Positions 10,824 through 24,500 of a DNA stretch of 64,000 nt are shown piece by piece (the first letter of the stretch is position 1; each line of letters opens with the position of its first letter). Position numbers and translations under genes: made by a program. The notes beneath the pieces are model-generated. The model made no database searches. It saw only the letters and a list, made by a program, of their open reading frames with translations, and had not been told where the DNA came from. The stretch is from Branchiostoma floridae. Lineage: Eukaryota > Chordata > Leptocardii > Amphioxiformes > Branchiostomatidae. The stretch is from assembly GCF_000003815.2 (NCBI RefSeq), contig NC_049988.1, positions 6,538,004 to 6,602,003 on the forward strand, in the 5' to 3' direction.

Positions 10824-13800
10824 GTAAGTACGGCGGTTACTAGTCTTTTCGTCCCCTAGACCATTCGTTCTCTGGATCTTTCGTCCTCGCCATGGAAGTT
10901 TCGTCCTCGGTCTTTCGCTTCGGATAACCGGCACTAAACAGACGAGTAATAAATTTTCATGTTGCCGGGTCCGCCATCTTAGATGTTTACGCATGGCGCA
11001 AAGCGCTCATGCGCACCTTTTACCGAGTTTGTCTGAGTAAATAAGCAAACTTATAAGAAACTTTAACAAGAAAATAGACGGTATTCACATTTTGAAAAAC
11101 ATTAGGATATTCATGTTGCTGAATTAATCAATGATTCGGACCGACTGAAATTATATGTAGTCAGAGTATGACGCCGTCAAACGGAGGACTGAGCAATTAT
11201 TAACCCCGCCTTATTGTCAGATATCATCTTAACTGTTTCTGCTGAAGAGGAATATTCAAAATATCTGTTGCAGCATGATATTATTCGATCATTTTTTTCC
11301 TCCGTTAAAATAGAGGTTTTTTTTTTACATTAGTTCCCCCCTTCCCAATATGCGTACATAATAACAACACATAACACTTGAGGGGAGAGCGCCGCCTGGT
11401 TCAAGCACGCCAGAAAGAGTTTAACGAGAACTTTCCCGAAAGAGCAGATCAAAATCAATGAAAAACTCTTCGGCGCAAATACTTCGTGCATATTTTGCAC
11501 TTATCAGCATCAAAATTGACGAAATTAACGACCAATTTACACGCACAATTAAACTTTGACATTTGCATAATAAGCTTACGTGATAGTACTATATCCTGCC
11601 TGACCTCCGGGCGTGCTCCGAAGAGAGTGTAAGGTATGGGCAAAAAAGTCCGGAGCAAAACGCCCGGATGGTCGTAAACGGCGGGATAACGAAACATACA
11701 AAAAATCAGGGTGGGGGGGGTGGGCGTTCTGGAACAGCAACTTTCCTTGACCCCCCCCCCCCCCTTCCTTGATGACACCAACCACACGCATCTAGCCACG
11801 CTCATCTGCTTGCTTCCCCTAAGCTACGGTGGGGTCGTCCGCTCCGAATGACAAAATGCAAGATTTCTCAGTGTAATAAGTACCCCTGTGTCAGGTGAGT
11901 ATGTCCAGGTGTAATTGAGGTCACGTGGCGCGCCCCCAACCTGTTTACGCTTCTTAAGGAATGCGCAAACAGGCTGGGAACGCTAACTTGACTCAATTAG
12001 AATAGTACTATATCCTGCCTGACCTCCGGGCGTGCTCCGAAGAGAGTGTAAGGTATGGGCAAAAAAGTCCTCCGCAATCTCCCTTCCGTGTACGTAATGC
12101 GGTATGCTAAGGCACACACCAGTATAGATAACCTCTAATACCCCATACCTCCATCCTTTCCCATTCTTCTATCCTTCCCCAAACCTCAATTCTTTCCCAA
12201 ACCTCAAACTTATCCCAAACCTCTATCCTTTGCAAAACCTCTATCCTATCCCAAACCTATATCCAAACCCTTCTTCCAACCCAAACCTCTACTCGAACCT
12301 AGAAAAAACACCCTTTAGCTAAGTCAAGTACTAATTTCGTCCCAAGGCTGACCCTGAGATGACAATTCTCAAACAAAAACAACTCACTTTTACTCTTACT
12401 GTAACGAAAAAGGAAAATTGCAAACTAAGAAATGACCGTCTCTCTCAATAGCCGACATTCCAAACAATAAATACACGGCAAGCAGACTAGAAACATGCAA
12501 TTTTAAAAATAAAGATTAACCCAGGGTCAGCCCTAGGACGAGCACCAGCCCCCGGTTGGTGGGCCTACCGAAGTAGAAGGGTAATAATAGGAAACCCCGG
12601 TGCCCGCCGTCGAACATCCCCCGAAAAAAGAACTAATAAACATTACTTACTAGGTCTAAAAACTTCTGAACAATGCTAACCATGGAAAAACATACAGAAA
12701 TAAGCCGCCTCGTAAACTAGCAACAATCGGTAAATATACCTATTCACAGTAGATGCGTTCCACACAACCGATAAAACGTCTGCATCCGCAAAACATGGAT
12801 ATCGTACCCCAAAAGAGATCAAACAATTAAAAACAACCGTGGGTATACTGTCCCCACAACAGGCAAAATGAATCAAGTGGATATCTTCCACACAAAAGAA
12901 GATAAAACACTAAATCCTCCACACACACGAATAAAATTGACAAATGGATTTCCCTCTACATAACCAATCATTTACGTGCCATAGGAAACCCACCACAAAA
13001 ACGATAGAATATACTATCCTCCACATAAACCAGTTCAATTAGTACAGGCTTTCCCTAAGACCTCACCTGCCAAATTGGAATAAAGCGCACAACTATAAAC
13101 CACACAAAAATGCCATTGTTTAAACTAATCATTCGCCACGTGGTCGTCAGAGGAATGAAATTATGCGCCACCTGCGCCATGTTGGATTACAGCATACAGC
13201 TGCAAACCACACCAAAATGTAACTGCTAAAATTAATGACCCACCACATGGTCGTCGGAGGATAAAAAACATAATACCCTCCAAAAACTAGAGATTACAGC
13301 TAGTGGTTGCCCACCACATAAGGCGAGAGAACATTATTACTATCAGACTTCTTCCACGGAAACGATAGGCAATTTATTAGTGGAAAGCCTCCACAAAACA
13401 ATAAAACATTTACTTGTGGTTACCCACCACATAAGGCGAGAGAACATTACTAGCAGACTTCTTCCGCGGAAACGATAGACAATTTATTAGTGGAAAGCCT
13501 CCACAAAACAATAAATCATTTACTTGTGGTTACCCACCACATAAAGCGATAGAACATTATTAGCGGACTCCTTCCGCGGAAACGATAGACAATTTATTAG
13601 TGGAAAGCCTCCACAAAACAAAAAATCATTTACTTGTGGTTACCCACCACATAAGGCGAGAGAAATTTTACTAGCGGACTCCTTCCGCGGAAACGAAAGA
13701 CAATTTAATAGTGGAAAGCCTCCACAAAACAATAAATCATTTACTTGTGGTTACCCACCACATAAGGCGAAAGAACATTACTAGCGGACTAGCCCTTCCG

Positions 13801-16800
13801 CGGAAACGAAAGACAAATTATTAGTGGAAAGCCTCCACAAAACAATAAATCATTTACTTGTGGTTACCCACCACATAAGGCGAGAGTACATTATTAGCGG
13901 ACTCCTTCCGGGGAAACGATAAACAAATTATTAAAGGATAGCCTCCACAAAACAATAAATCATTTATTAGTGGCTACCCACCACATAAAACGAGAGAACA
14001 TACTAGCAGAATCCTTCCGCGGAAATAAAAAACAAGTTCTAGTGGATAGCTTCCACAAAACAAAAAACAATTTACTAGTAGTTACCCTCCACAATAAAAC
14101 GTTAAACAATACTAGCGGAATCCAAAATCGAAAAAACAGCACTGTGGACATGCTCCACAAAAAAAATAATACTAATAGGAACAACAAATTTAAAGGAACC
14201 TAATCAAGTCTCACCTGTGAACACCAAGAAGAATGCTCTAAGTCGGCCAAAACGTTCAAGTAACTCCGCCGCCAGGCTGCCACGTTAAACTGCCCGTCCT
14301 GGGCTCTAAACTCGGGCTCTCCGACCCGACCAACCGTAGTCTGCAAACCCCAGGACGATAAGTAAGAGCAAAGAGCTATTAAATCTCCTTGGTAAGAGTA
14401 AACCATCCCCCAAACCTGACTACAACACTGGGCTCTCAAAATCAGCATCTGTCGCGCTGGGAAGACCTGGTCTAAAAACAAAGTCGAGAGCACGTGAAGA
14501 AGACGAGAAACGTGGTAGCGAAGCTTCCCCTACGCTGCGGTGAGGCTCGTCCGCTCCGAATGACAAAATGCAAGATTTCTCAGTGTAATAAGTACCCCTG
14601 TGTCAGGTGAGTATGTCCAGGTGTAATTGAGGTCACGTGGCGCGCCCCCAACCTGTTTACGCTTCTTAAGGAATGCGCAAACAGGCTGGGAACGCTAACT
14701 TGACTCAATTAGAATAGTACAACGAGATCAGCGTCTGATACGACAATAGAACAAAGAATATTTCTGACTATGTTGTTTGCCGGCTACGCAACCCCTAAAA
14801 AACTTCCATAATGTTTTGAGGCCGAAAAAAATTAGTGGACGTACACCAGAGCCCATTGCAAAACGACTTCCTTCTCTGTGGTTTCTTGCTGAACCACAAT
14901 TGCAAAAAAGAAGACACGGCAGTAGCTGTAGTAGTGGCGACCTCGAATGAAGCTCCCAGCTTGTCACTTCCTCTTATCCGTTGTCTGCACTCGCACACCT
15001 GCACTCCCTCATTAGTCTTCACCTGTGTACAACACTTCACCTGTATACCACTCAAACATAACTGTGGTACTGCAGAAACGCATTTCCACGCCAATGACGC
15101 CAGAAATTATGATCTTGTTATCGGCGTGCTGTTTGTCTTGGTGATTTTCTAGTGTAGAGAGACATGATGTGACTCAGGAAATGGTGTAACCGGGAAACTG
15201 GCAGGATGGGAGGGTTGGCTTAGCCCTCAAATTGGGTCACGTGATCACATAACTACCCTGGGAAACCAGCTCGAGAAGCTTCGCAAATAAGAGTTACCGA
15301 TCCCCTGCCTAACGCGCGCCCTCCCGCCTCTATGCACCCGCCCCACTACCAGCTGGCCCCACTTACGCCGGTCCTCAACTATCGCTCGCTTCTCCGAAAG
15401 AGGCAAGTGATAGTTGGGGCCAGCTGGTTCGTGGGCCGGCGGGTGTTCCGTGCGCGCGTGTTGTAGGGATCGGTAAACTTTGCGTGCCTCGTTAGGAGTC
15501 TGCGTTTTCCCAGGGTATCACATAACAGGAACTGTGGCAGAAAGTTACTGTAAATGCATTTAAGTGTGCGATGGTTTTAAGTTCGCTGTAGCACCATACA
15601 CTGTAGTCTCTTACTGCAATGGAAAAATGTTTGTGGTGGTTTTAAGATGAAGCGGCCACCGCGAAACCCGCGAACATTAAACCACCTCGAAAGTTTCTGC
15701 ATTTACAGTAGTTCAAGAAAGTTTTTCTTATGTTCTATGTTCTTTTTTCATGTTACATAGTCAAACGATAAGTCTTCTCATACTAGTTACCACGCATGCG
15801 CGGGTGAAAGGAACTCTGGGTGATATTTCATAGTTGAAGACCCCCATAGAATCAACATTCAGCCATTTGCAGGCGCCATTACTTCATTAAATCGAAACAA
15901 TGGTAGAGACGAGACTGTTGACGTCTGAGGATCTTCAACTTTGACATATTACCCAGAGTTCCTTTCACCCGCGCATGCGTGGTAACTAGTGTGAGATGGC
16001 TTATTATGTCTAACATATAACTGGGCATAAACATTCATTTATCTGCATAATTCCCAGGTCCTAGAGTCCGCCGGAATCCTCCAGAACATCAAAAGAGTTG
16101 CCGGTGTGAGTGCGGGAGCCATCACTGCGACGTTCGTGGCGCTGGGACTCAGCTGTGCGGATGTGGCACAGCAGGCTGAGGTGGACATGGGCAAGATCCT
16201 CATTTCTGGTATGTACCCCTTATTCTCCTTATTTGCACTTACCATAATTCGCTACGCCAGGGTCCTGGATATGGATGTTACCACACTTGCCCAGGGTGCG
16301 AAAACAGGGTGGAACCAGCTAAAACCTTCAGTACGAGGGCGTCAAAGCATATAAAAATATAAACTAATGAGTTGTCTGGCAAATATAGTTACAGTGCACG
16401 GGACATGGTTAAATCACTTTCTGACAACAAAGAACAAAGGCTGCAGACGAAACGCATGTCATCGGTCGAAACCTTTCTCTGGATACCCTATTTAGCCACA
16501 CAACGGATATAGGTTACCCTTCGGATAAAGGCGAACTAACGTTAAGGCTTTCAACCAAAGATTAGGCAATCAGAGAATCTCCATAACGTTTATTTTACGA
16601 TTAACTCTTTGGCTGATAGATGGTCAGAGCGAGGCTCTTCATGGGAGAATTCCACATCCATTCCATTCACAACAGCTGTGTCTATCTATACAGGAGGATA
16701 CCTGAAAACCCTGATGAAGCCCCTCAACCTGTACAGACGGTATGGGTGGGAGACAGGTGACGGGTTCTACAAGTTCTTTGGAGGCATCCTTGAGAAGTTC

Positions 16801-18486
16801 ACACGTAAGGATGGCAAGCCTGGGAACCCAGATGTCACCTTCAAACAGGTATCTCTATGAAGATCCTAACAGTTAAAGAAGTATTTGTCTAATAAGCTCT
16901 TTCACAATTCCGAGTACGCATGTGCTGCGACAGGACTTTGGGGTAATAAGCCTTCTCACACTTAGTTACCGCGCATGCGCGGGTGAAAGGAACTCTGGGT
17001 AATATGTCAAAGTTGAAGGCCCCCAGAAAATCCACATTCCCCAATTTTGCAGGTGCCATTACGCCCCGGATATCGCACATTACGCACAAATCAAAACGAT
17101 GGTAGAGATAAACATTCATTTATCTGCATAATTTACAGGTCCTAGAGTCTGCCTAAAAGTACCTGCGCCAACTTTGACGTCGTATAGCTCCCAAACGGCT
17201 AGTGCTAGAACAACCAAACTTGGTGAATTTTCCTAGAATATTGTTGGCAACAATTAACAAAAAATAACGTAAGTTTATAATTTTTCGTGTTACTGGAAGG
17301 CAACACTAATTTTGAAAACACTAATTTTGGTTAAACAATGGGATTTGAAGATTTTATTGCTAAACTATACATCTTTTTATATATCTTTAATATCTATCAT
17401 ATCTAAGAGTGACATTTATAATAGATATTCATAAATTATGATATTATATAATAGATATTCATAAATTATGCTAATGTGATGACGTTATTGGTGTGTAAAC
17501 CTGGTGTGTAAACGTAAAATGAAGCGGTTAACATAGCGTGCAATACAAACAAACAAACAAGTAAATAAACAAATAAAAAGTTATCAACGGTTAGCCTGTC
17601 TCAACACTACCTTATTTCCAGCTGTACTTATATAGAAAAGAGTCAATTGGAGTCCTTCCAGGTGTGGGTGTTTTTAATAAATCTGTCCGGATATGCAGCT
17701 TGTAATTCTAAGTACAAACCTGGTGTGTTACGCCATAGGGTTGCCTACAGGGTGTGTAATACAAACATGGTGTAAACAAACAAACAAACAAAGACTAAAG
17801 AAGACACAATGTCACAACACTTCTTTGTGTTTCAGCTGTACAACATGAGTGGGATAGAACTCTGCATTGTGGTGACGAACTTGGACCAGATGACAGAAGA
17901 ATACTGTCACGTCAAAACCACCCCGAACCTCCCCATCCGCAAGGCTGTCAGGATGTCCATGTCTATTCCAGGTTTGGTCCTTTGTTTTGTTGAACTCAAT
18001 TTTAAATTCTCTCCCATTACTACACGATCCTAAAAGTGCAGATCTTTGTGCCCTACGTATACGTATAGCTCTTGAAATGCCTAAGTAATGATTGTTCAGA
18101 GGTTTGTCGTTTAGCTATGTAGCACAATTGTAAGAGTGATTCTACTACTTTAGTACTAAATTAATCCACACAAATAAAGAGTTTTAATATAACACGGCTA
18201 CATGGAACATCCGGGGTTCAGCGTATGTCTGGTTCAATTTTAGTTCATTGATTATGCAAATGAGATTTTTTTTAAAAATACATGTGTCAATTGGCATGTG
18301 ACCCCACTGCGAGCATTTGTAACATATGGAGAACTAATATACCTGATCAACGACTAGTTGTACCACCTCTGAATTATACTTCCTGTCAAACCGACAATTC
18401 TGTCGTTTCCGGTAATATTCTCACTCACTTCCTGCACGCTACTGTGCTGATAATGACTATGGCCATATACAAAAGCAAACAAATAC

Positions 18487-18524
<38 letters not shown>

Positions 18525-21500
18525 GCACAGAAAACATTGACTGAAGTATATGTTTATCGTTGTAATTACCAGGACTGTTCCAGCCAGTGCTGACTGCCTA
18601 CCACGGAGCAAAGGCGTTCTACGTCGATGGAGGCGTAATCTGTAACTATCCACTCCACTCTTTTGATGGTAGGTACATTCAATCCGTTTTATGACGCAAC
18701 ATCTGGACCGTGATTTAATTTGTCTCAAATGCTCATTATGTATGATTTCTTGTAGTTTTGGTCCGTTTTATCACAACTGAAAAACGAATTTTCATTATGG
18801 TTCTTTGCTACGGCCATGTGGCCCGTTGGACACACCCATGGGTCAATCCTTCGATTTTGCGTTAAGCAGCGCGCGGGCGGGAAAGTTCTTACATGTACAT
18901 GGGGGACCAACCAAGGACGATCGGATTGCTGTAGCCGGACAAAGCATGGTCATTCCACGAAGTCGTCTTCAGGGAGGGACGTAAAACGGGGGTACCGTGC
19001 TCGAGGAGGTGCCTCGACCATGTTAAACAGCCTCATTACTTATTCTCTACCTACTGGTTGGCAAAATACACCAGATGATGATGATAATTATTATTATTTT
19101 TTGTTTAGGTTGGTGGCTATCCATGGAGAATGAAGATTCGTTGTTTAGCAGATTGGATGATCTCGCCCATCTCAGTAAAAGCATGCATCGTTCCAACCGC
19201 TTCGAGCCCGTCAACCAGAAAACGATCGGACTCATGTTGGTAGGTGTTAGTGAAGCGCAAATCACCGTGGACAACCTATGCACAGCCTTGCCTATGGCCT
19301 TTACTAGGGCTGGGTACCGGTACGGTGTACCGGTCCTAAACCGTTTTTTTTTATTGGACCGGTACAGAAAAACCGGACCTAAAAAAATTCGGTAGACCGG
19401 ATGTTGGACCTATTGAAAAAAATGAACAGATTATATGGACAGGTGCACACTTTTCGGGGCTCACCGGTCGAGGAAAATAACAATAGCGAAGTAGAGTAGA
19501 GTCTATGGTAATTTTAACCAAGTTTCACAGTCGATGGTACAGAGGCAGTTTGCCTCGTAGGATTTTAAAACGGGAGTCAAATACGCCACAAAACAGATGC
19601 GAAATGGACCATTGTTTTGAGTATCGTCCATTCACAAGTTTCTACATACTGAATCGGGTCCAGGTTCAGGTCCAAACCTGGATCTGATTCTTTGGACCTG
19701 AACCGGACCTGAACCTGAATTTTCTGTACCGGTACCCACCCATGGCCTTTACCATTCTACAACTTTGGAAGGCTGAGGTTTCCAGTATTGTAGGCGCGTA
19801 GCTTCTAACCATCCGTCAGCTAACCAGAGAATCGGCTTTACCTGAAGAAAGTAAAAAGGCATTTCTCTGATTGCTAGAGGAAGGACACGCCCAAGAAAGT
19901 GGAAACCTTAGCCCAGTTTAGCAGGACTTCGTCCAAGGTATATTACAGAAAGATAATGACAATGAAGTTTATTGCATATTTATGTCCATTGGGGCTAAAT
20001 GCAGTCAGTTTGATATATAGAGGCAGTAAACAAAAAGTTATACATATACTATAGTTTACATGCTTTTCTCTTCTTAAAACATTGTGTAGACGAAGTTTCC
20101 AGTATATCGTGATCAGATGATGACATAAGATATTTGAACATATCTTCCTTCGTTAGGTGTGCATATTTCTGATCTACATGTGTCGCATTGACGAATGTAT
20201 TACGCAGATCATTGTACAGTGAACACTGTATGACAAAGCGTATTTTGTTCTCTGCATGCATGTGGTTCTTATCGCAAAATATACATAGTCTATTATTAGA
20301 AATGTAAAGGACCTGTTCGATGCTAATCAAATGCAGCTCTACAAGTGAACTGCAAGATCGCATTTGTCATGATGGTACTCAATGGTTGAATGGTATAATG
20401 TCTCTTTTACCAGTACTCTGACGACGACATTGAGCAGCATCAGCAAGTTCTCTCTGACCGTCTGACGCAGGCGGAAAGACTGTATGAAAAGAAACGTCCT
20501 GATACTGAGGCAGCAAGGTATTACTAAGAAAATTTATTGTTTTTTTTTCTTTTGCTATAAGAAAATATGACAAACAAAATCGTTCTGTTTGCTTGTTTTT
20601 TGCCGGTGCGTAGCACCGGCTATGAGACGGGAGAAGCGGTTGCATGGATCCATGCATGGATGCATGGATGCATGGATCGGTCAATTCAACCAAATAGCCC
20701 TTCTATACGTGCTATTGCGTAATCGAGCCAGCGTGGCCGAGCGGTCTACAGCACGGAACCTATCCCGTAGATCGTAGCTTCGAACCCCGCTTGCTATTTC
20801 TTTTTCTTTGTTAGACAAATCTCATGTAGTGTTTTTTTTAATAGAAGAAAGACCAATTCAGTAATTCGATGTTTAAAACCTCTTTTTTTCGTGTGATTTT
20901 GTTTAAAATCCAGGCTTTTTCCAAAATACGCACCGGCCAGCTTTTTTAAGAAGCTTTCTTGTTTTTACAAGTGCAAAATAATATTTTGACTACTGACCTT
21001 TGTGACATAACACAAAAAAAACAACACAAAATGGATCATATCGAGATTACATAACATTCCTCTATAACACATTTAATCCATTCTTGGTAGAAAGGCCGGC
21101 AATCAGGTCTAAAGCAGCTGTAAAACTCGGATTAAATTCCATCCACCTGACGCGCGATAAGCGTTTCCTTAGCAACGCGTTGCGAAGTACTGCGGAACAA
21201 TTCGAACTGCATAGAAAACCTGTTCGAAAACTGTTCGATTCAGGTTTGTGTGCCGGCTGCTTGCCGAAGGTAATAACTGTACATGTCCAAAAATTGCCAA
21301 TGCATACAGGTCGTACGAAGACAAGAGGACTATTGAAACAGTCAAAGCCATGGAGAACAGGAAGAAGATTCGGAACCTCATCGACAAACTTCTGACCAGT
21401 CTGAAGGGCCAAAACATAGAGGACACCTCGACTATCAGTAGGGAGGAACTGCACAGGGCTTTTCTGGAGGTATTATAGTGTCAAAAATGATTCACCTTTA

Positions 21501-24500
21501 TCCGATGGTAACGTATATCCGTTGTGTTAAAAAAAGGATATTTAGGGATATAAAGTCGACGGATGTTGCAACATTTTGAAAACAACTGCAGCATTTTGAA
21601 GATATTGTAATTTGATAAAACCGTCTGTTGACTTGATATTTCTTATTGCCCATTTTGACAGGCAACGGATATAGGTTACTCCGCGGATAAAGGTGAATTG
21701 CCGTTACACTAAATCTACAGCTGTCATGAATATCATGATTTTCCTTGACTTCCTAAAATATGTTTTTTTGTGCGCGTTGTCCAGGGGTGCCTAAGCATTT
21801 GCAAGCACCCTATGAGATTCGTACGAACATTATGTGATATGCACAAATCACTATATATATAAAACGTACGGACCTTATAAAAATCACACGAATCACTATG
21901 TGAAAACGTACGAACCTTCTGTAATTCACACGAGTCACTATGTGTGATTCGCACGAATAACCATGTGACACACATGAATCTTATGTGATTTGCACGAATC
22001 TTATGCGAAACCGGCCGACCACCGTCGGGTCACGTGACATTACGTGATTCGCACAAGGTTCGTGCAAATCACATAAGTTTCATACGTTTTCGCATAGTGA
22101 TTCGTGTGATTTTCGTAAGGTTTGTGCGTTTTCGCCTAGTGATTCGTGCGTATCACATAATGTTCGTCCGTATCTTGTGTAAATGCTTAGGCACCACTGT
22201 TGTCATTCGACAGATGTTTCAAAACTTGCAGTTCCCTATACAACTAATGCCTTTGGGAGGTCTTACTAAACCAGGCTGAGGTTTCCACTATGGTGGGCGT
22301 GGTCACTAACCAGCTGTCAGCCAATCAGAGTAAAGTAAACATATAACATGTGGGACCGCGTGGCGCAGTGGCAGCATTAGCGGCTCGAGACCAAGAGGCT
22401 GCGGGTTTGAATCCAGCTGCTGTGTCACCGATCTTGTGCCCTTGGGAAAGGCACTTTACACGACTTTCCTCGCTTAACTCAGGTGTAAATGAGTATCTAG
22501 TGGCCTTGTGTGGCTTGGTGGGGCTATGTGGCCGAGACAGGCCTTAGGGGCATGTTCGGGCATGAGCGGCACCCGCCATGGCACACGAGTCGGGGGTATG
22601 AGGAACCCCTTACATCCTTGGTTGGAAGTCCTCCTATGAGACGGATACTCCGAACAACAAAGCTGCATCTGCTGGAGCCGCCTCACACGTTGCATACAGT
22701 TGCCCCTGTGAGACTTAGTACTACAGTAGACGAGAGGGTGGAGAAGGAATTGCACACCCCTCCTTCACCATAAAAAGTCATGTGCAGGTGAGGCAAACAG
22801 GAAAATAGTCTGTCTGCCTCCTTATAGAAACCCAAACATATAGGTGATTCAACTAAAATATACTTCATACCCACAGGCAGGGGAAAACTCTCTGACTGAC
22901 AAAGAAAAGAAGAAACTCTTCGGGGTGGAATATGCATACAACGTAGACCAACTCTTTGATCAAATGGACGCTGACAAAGACGGGAAGGTATGCGATTTCA
23001 CATTAGATTTTGCCATCCTTGCCATATATCCATTATACAGTAGAAGCCAGTTAATTGCACAACGGATTATCACACACTTCTCTTAATTGCACGGAATTCC
23101 AATATCCCGTGGTGGTGCAGTCCGACTGATTAACTTCGCTTTGTTGCACCATCCGGATAATTGCACTAAATATGGTGGCAAATGAGGTGTGCAATTAAAC
23201 GGCTTCAGTGTACAAATATATTTCTGCTTGTATATATACAGTCCAAATCTTTCCAAAATGGTGGTCCCATGTTCGAGGAGGTACATACGTATAGCTAAAT
23301 CAGGTTAAGGTCTCATTAATGAGTTTCTTCTTCCCATAGACTTCTATGTATTAATTCGTGGTTTAAATGGGCGCGTTTATAATGAAGCTACGTGAAATTT
23401 CAGCAGATTTTTCATTCTATGTCGAGCACATTTACCCTATATCGTGGGAAAAAAATTGGCAACGTAAACTATACGTAGGAACTTTTTTTATAGCAATTAC
23501 AAGCTACGATTAGTCAATCCCCACAAAAGGCACTTTTTCGCTGCTAGTGTACAACCGCACCACTCAGAGCCCACGACTGTGTACCTCCGACCTAGCGCGC
23601 GGCTGCAAAACTTTACCTGCTAATCTCTTCAGTTACAAATAAGCTTTCACCAATCTACCTTTTAGATCAGTTCCGCTGGCCAAAAGGGAATTTCTCACCG
23701 CTAAAAACATGCGTACGTGCAGCCGTTCATTTTTGGCTCGGATCTCTTTTAGGGTGCCCACTCGCGGAGTAATACATCAATGAGACCTTAAGCGGGAAGA
23801 GCTAGCAGCCCATCTCTGTAAGGTATACACTACTACAGAAACGGCAAGAAAACGACATACTGACATATTTTCAACTAGGACCTACAAGGTGAACAAAAAT
23901 AACATGGAATATCTCCTTATCTTCTTTCTAAAGCTGACCTTCCAAGAGATTCACCACTTCTTCACCAATAGAGGATTCAGCTGGCTGACACAAGGCATGG
24001 AAAGCAAGAGAGAGCACGTGTCTACTCTCACGGACTACACCCTGAAGTACATGGATCTGCTCGGCGTTCTCGGAAAGAAAATATACCGCAAGGTGGGTAG
24101 AAAAGTTGCTGCGGGGTCACACCTACGAATCAGTGGAGAAAGTAGCTTTATATAGCAACCTTTCTTCAGCCAATCAGAGTGCGCCATTTCCATGACCCCA
24201 ATATTTGACCCCAAACTAAGATGGCCGCCCAAACCAGGAAGATTCAAGAAGTGGTTGACATGATTATGAAATCTGTTTGCGCTCGTCTTTTGGTAGCACT
24301 TAAACCGTTACAGTTTCATATTGTTGCCTTCTTTATTCTTTGGTGTCATTGTGTCTATCTGTGTGTTTATGTTTCCGGATATGATGGTCTGGTCTGGATA
24401 GCTTAAGAACCTCTAGATGAATTGTACTGACATTTAGAATGTTGATAGATAGTATAGATGAAGGATTGGAAATTTGGGGTGAGTAGTTCTGTGGTTAGCT

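Larger units (their letters stand above)
11812..14720. mobile_element. 2.9-kb element bounded by 198-bp direct repeats (LTR-like, non-autonomous?)
   Basis: Direct repeats 11812-12008 and 14523-14720: the inner 173 bases read as identical, with a few differences at the outer start. The interior has a CCCAAACCTC-rich tract (12130-12310), a 110-120 bp tandem array (about 13285-14110) and a minus-strand open segment (14214-14476). No reverse transcriptase, integrase or transposase is visible, and no TG...CA ends are obvious. An LTR-type non-autonomous element is the best guess; a tandem-duplication artefact is possible. It sits in intron 1 of the complete phospholipase gene. Confidence 0.55.

Noticed and set aside
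13285-14110. Regular repeats resembling a CRISPR array
   Set aside because: Units of 110-120 bp are contiguous and similar throughout, with no unique spacers, in a eukaryotic intron.
16106-16354. Frame continuing 49 codons past exon 2
   Set aside because: Exon 2 ends at a GTATGT donor in phase with exon 3; the extension is intron read-through.
20726-20795. Functional tRNA gene
   Set aside because: Box A and B resemble tRNA, but the stems do not pair in one register and it lies inside a repeat; kept only as a low-confidence tRNA-like feature.
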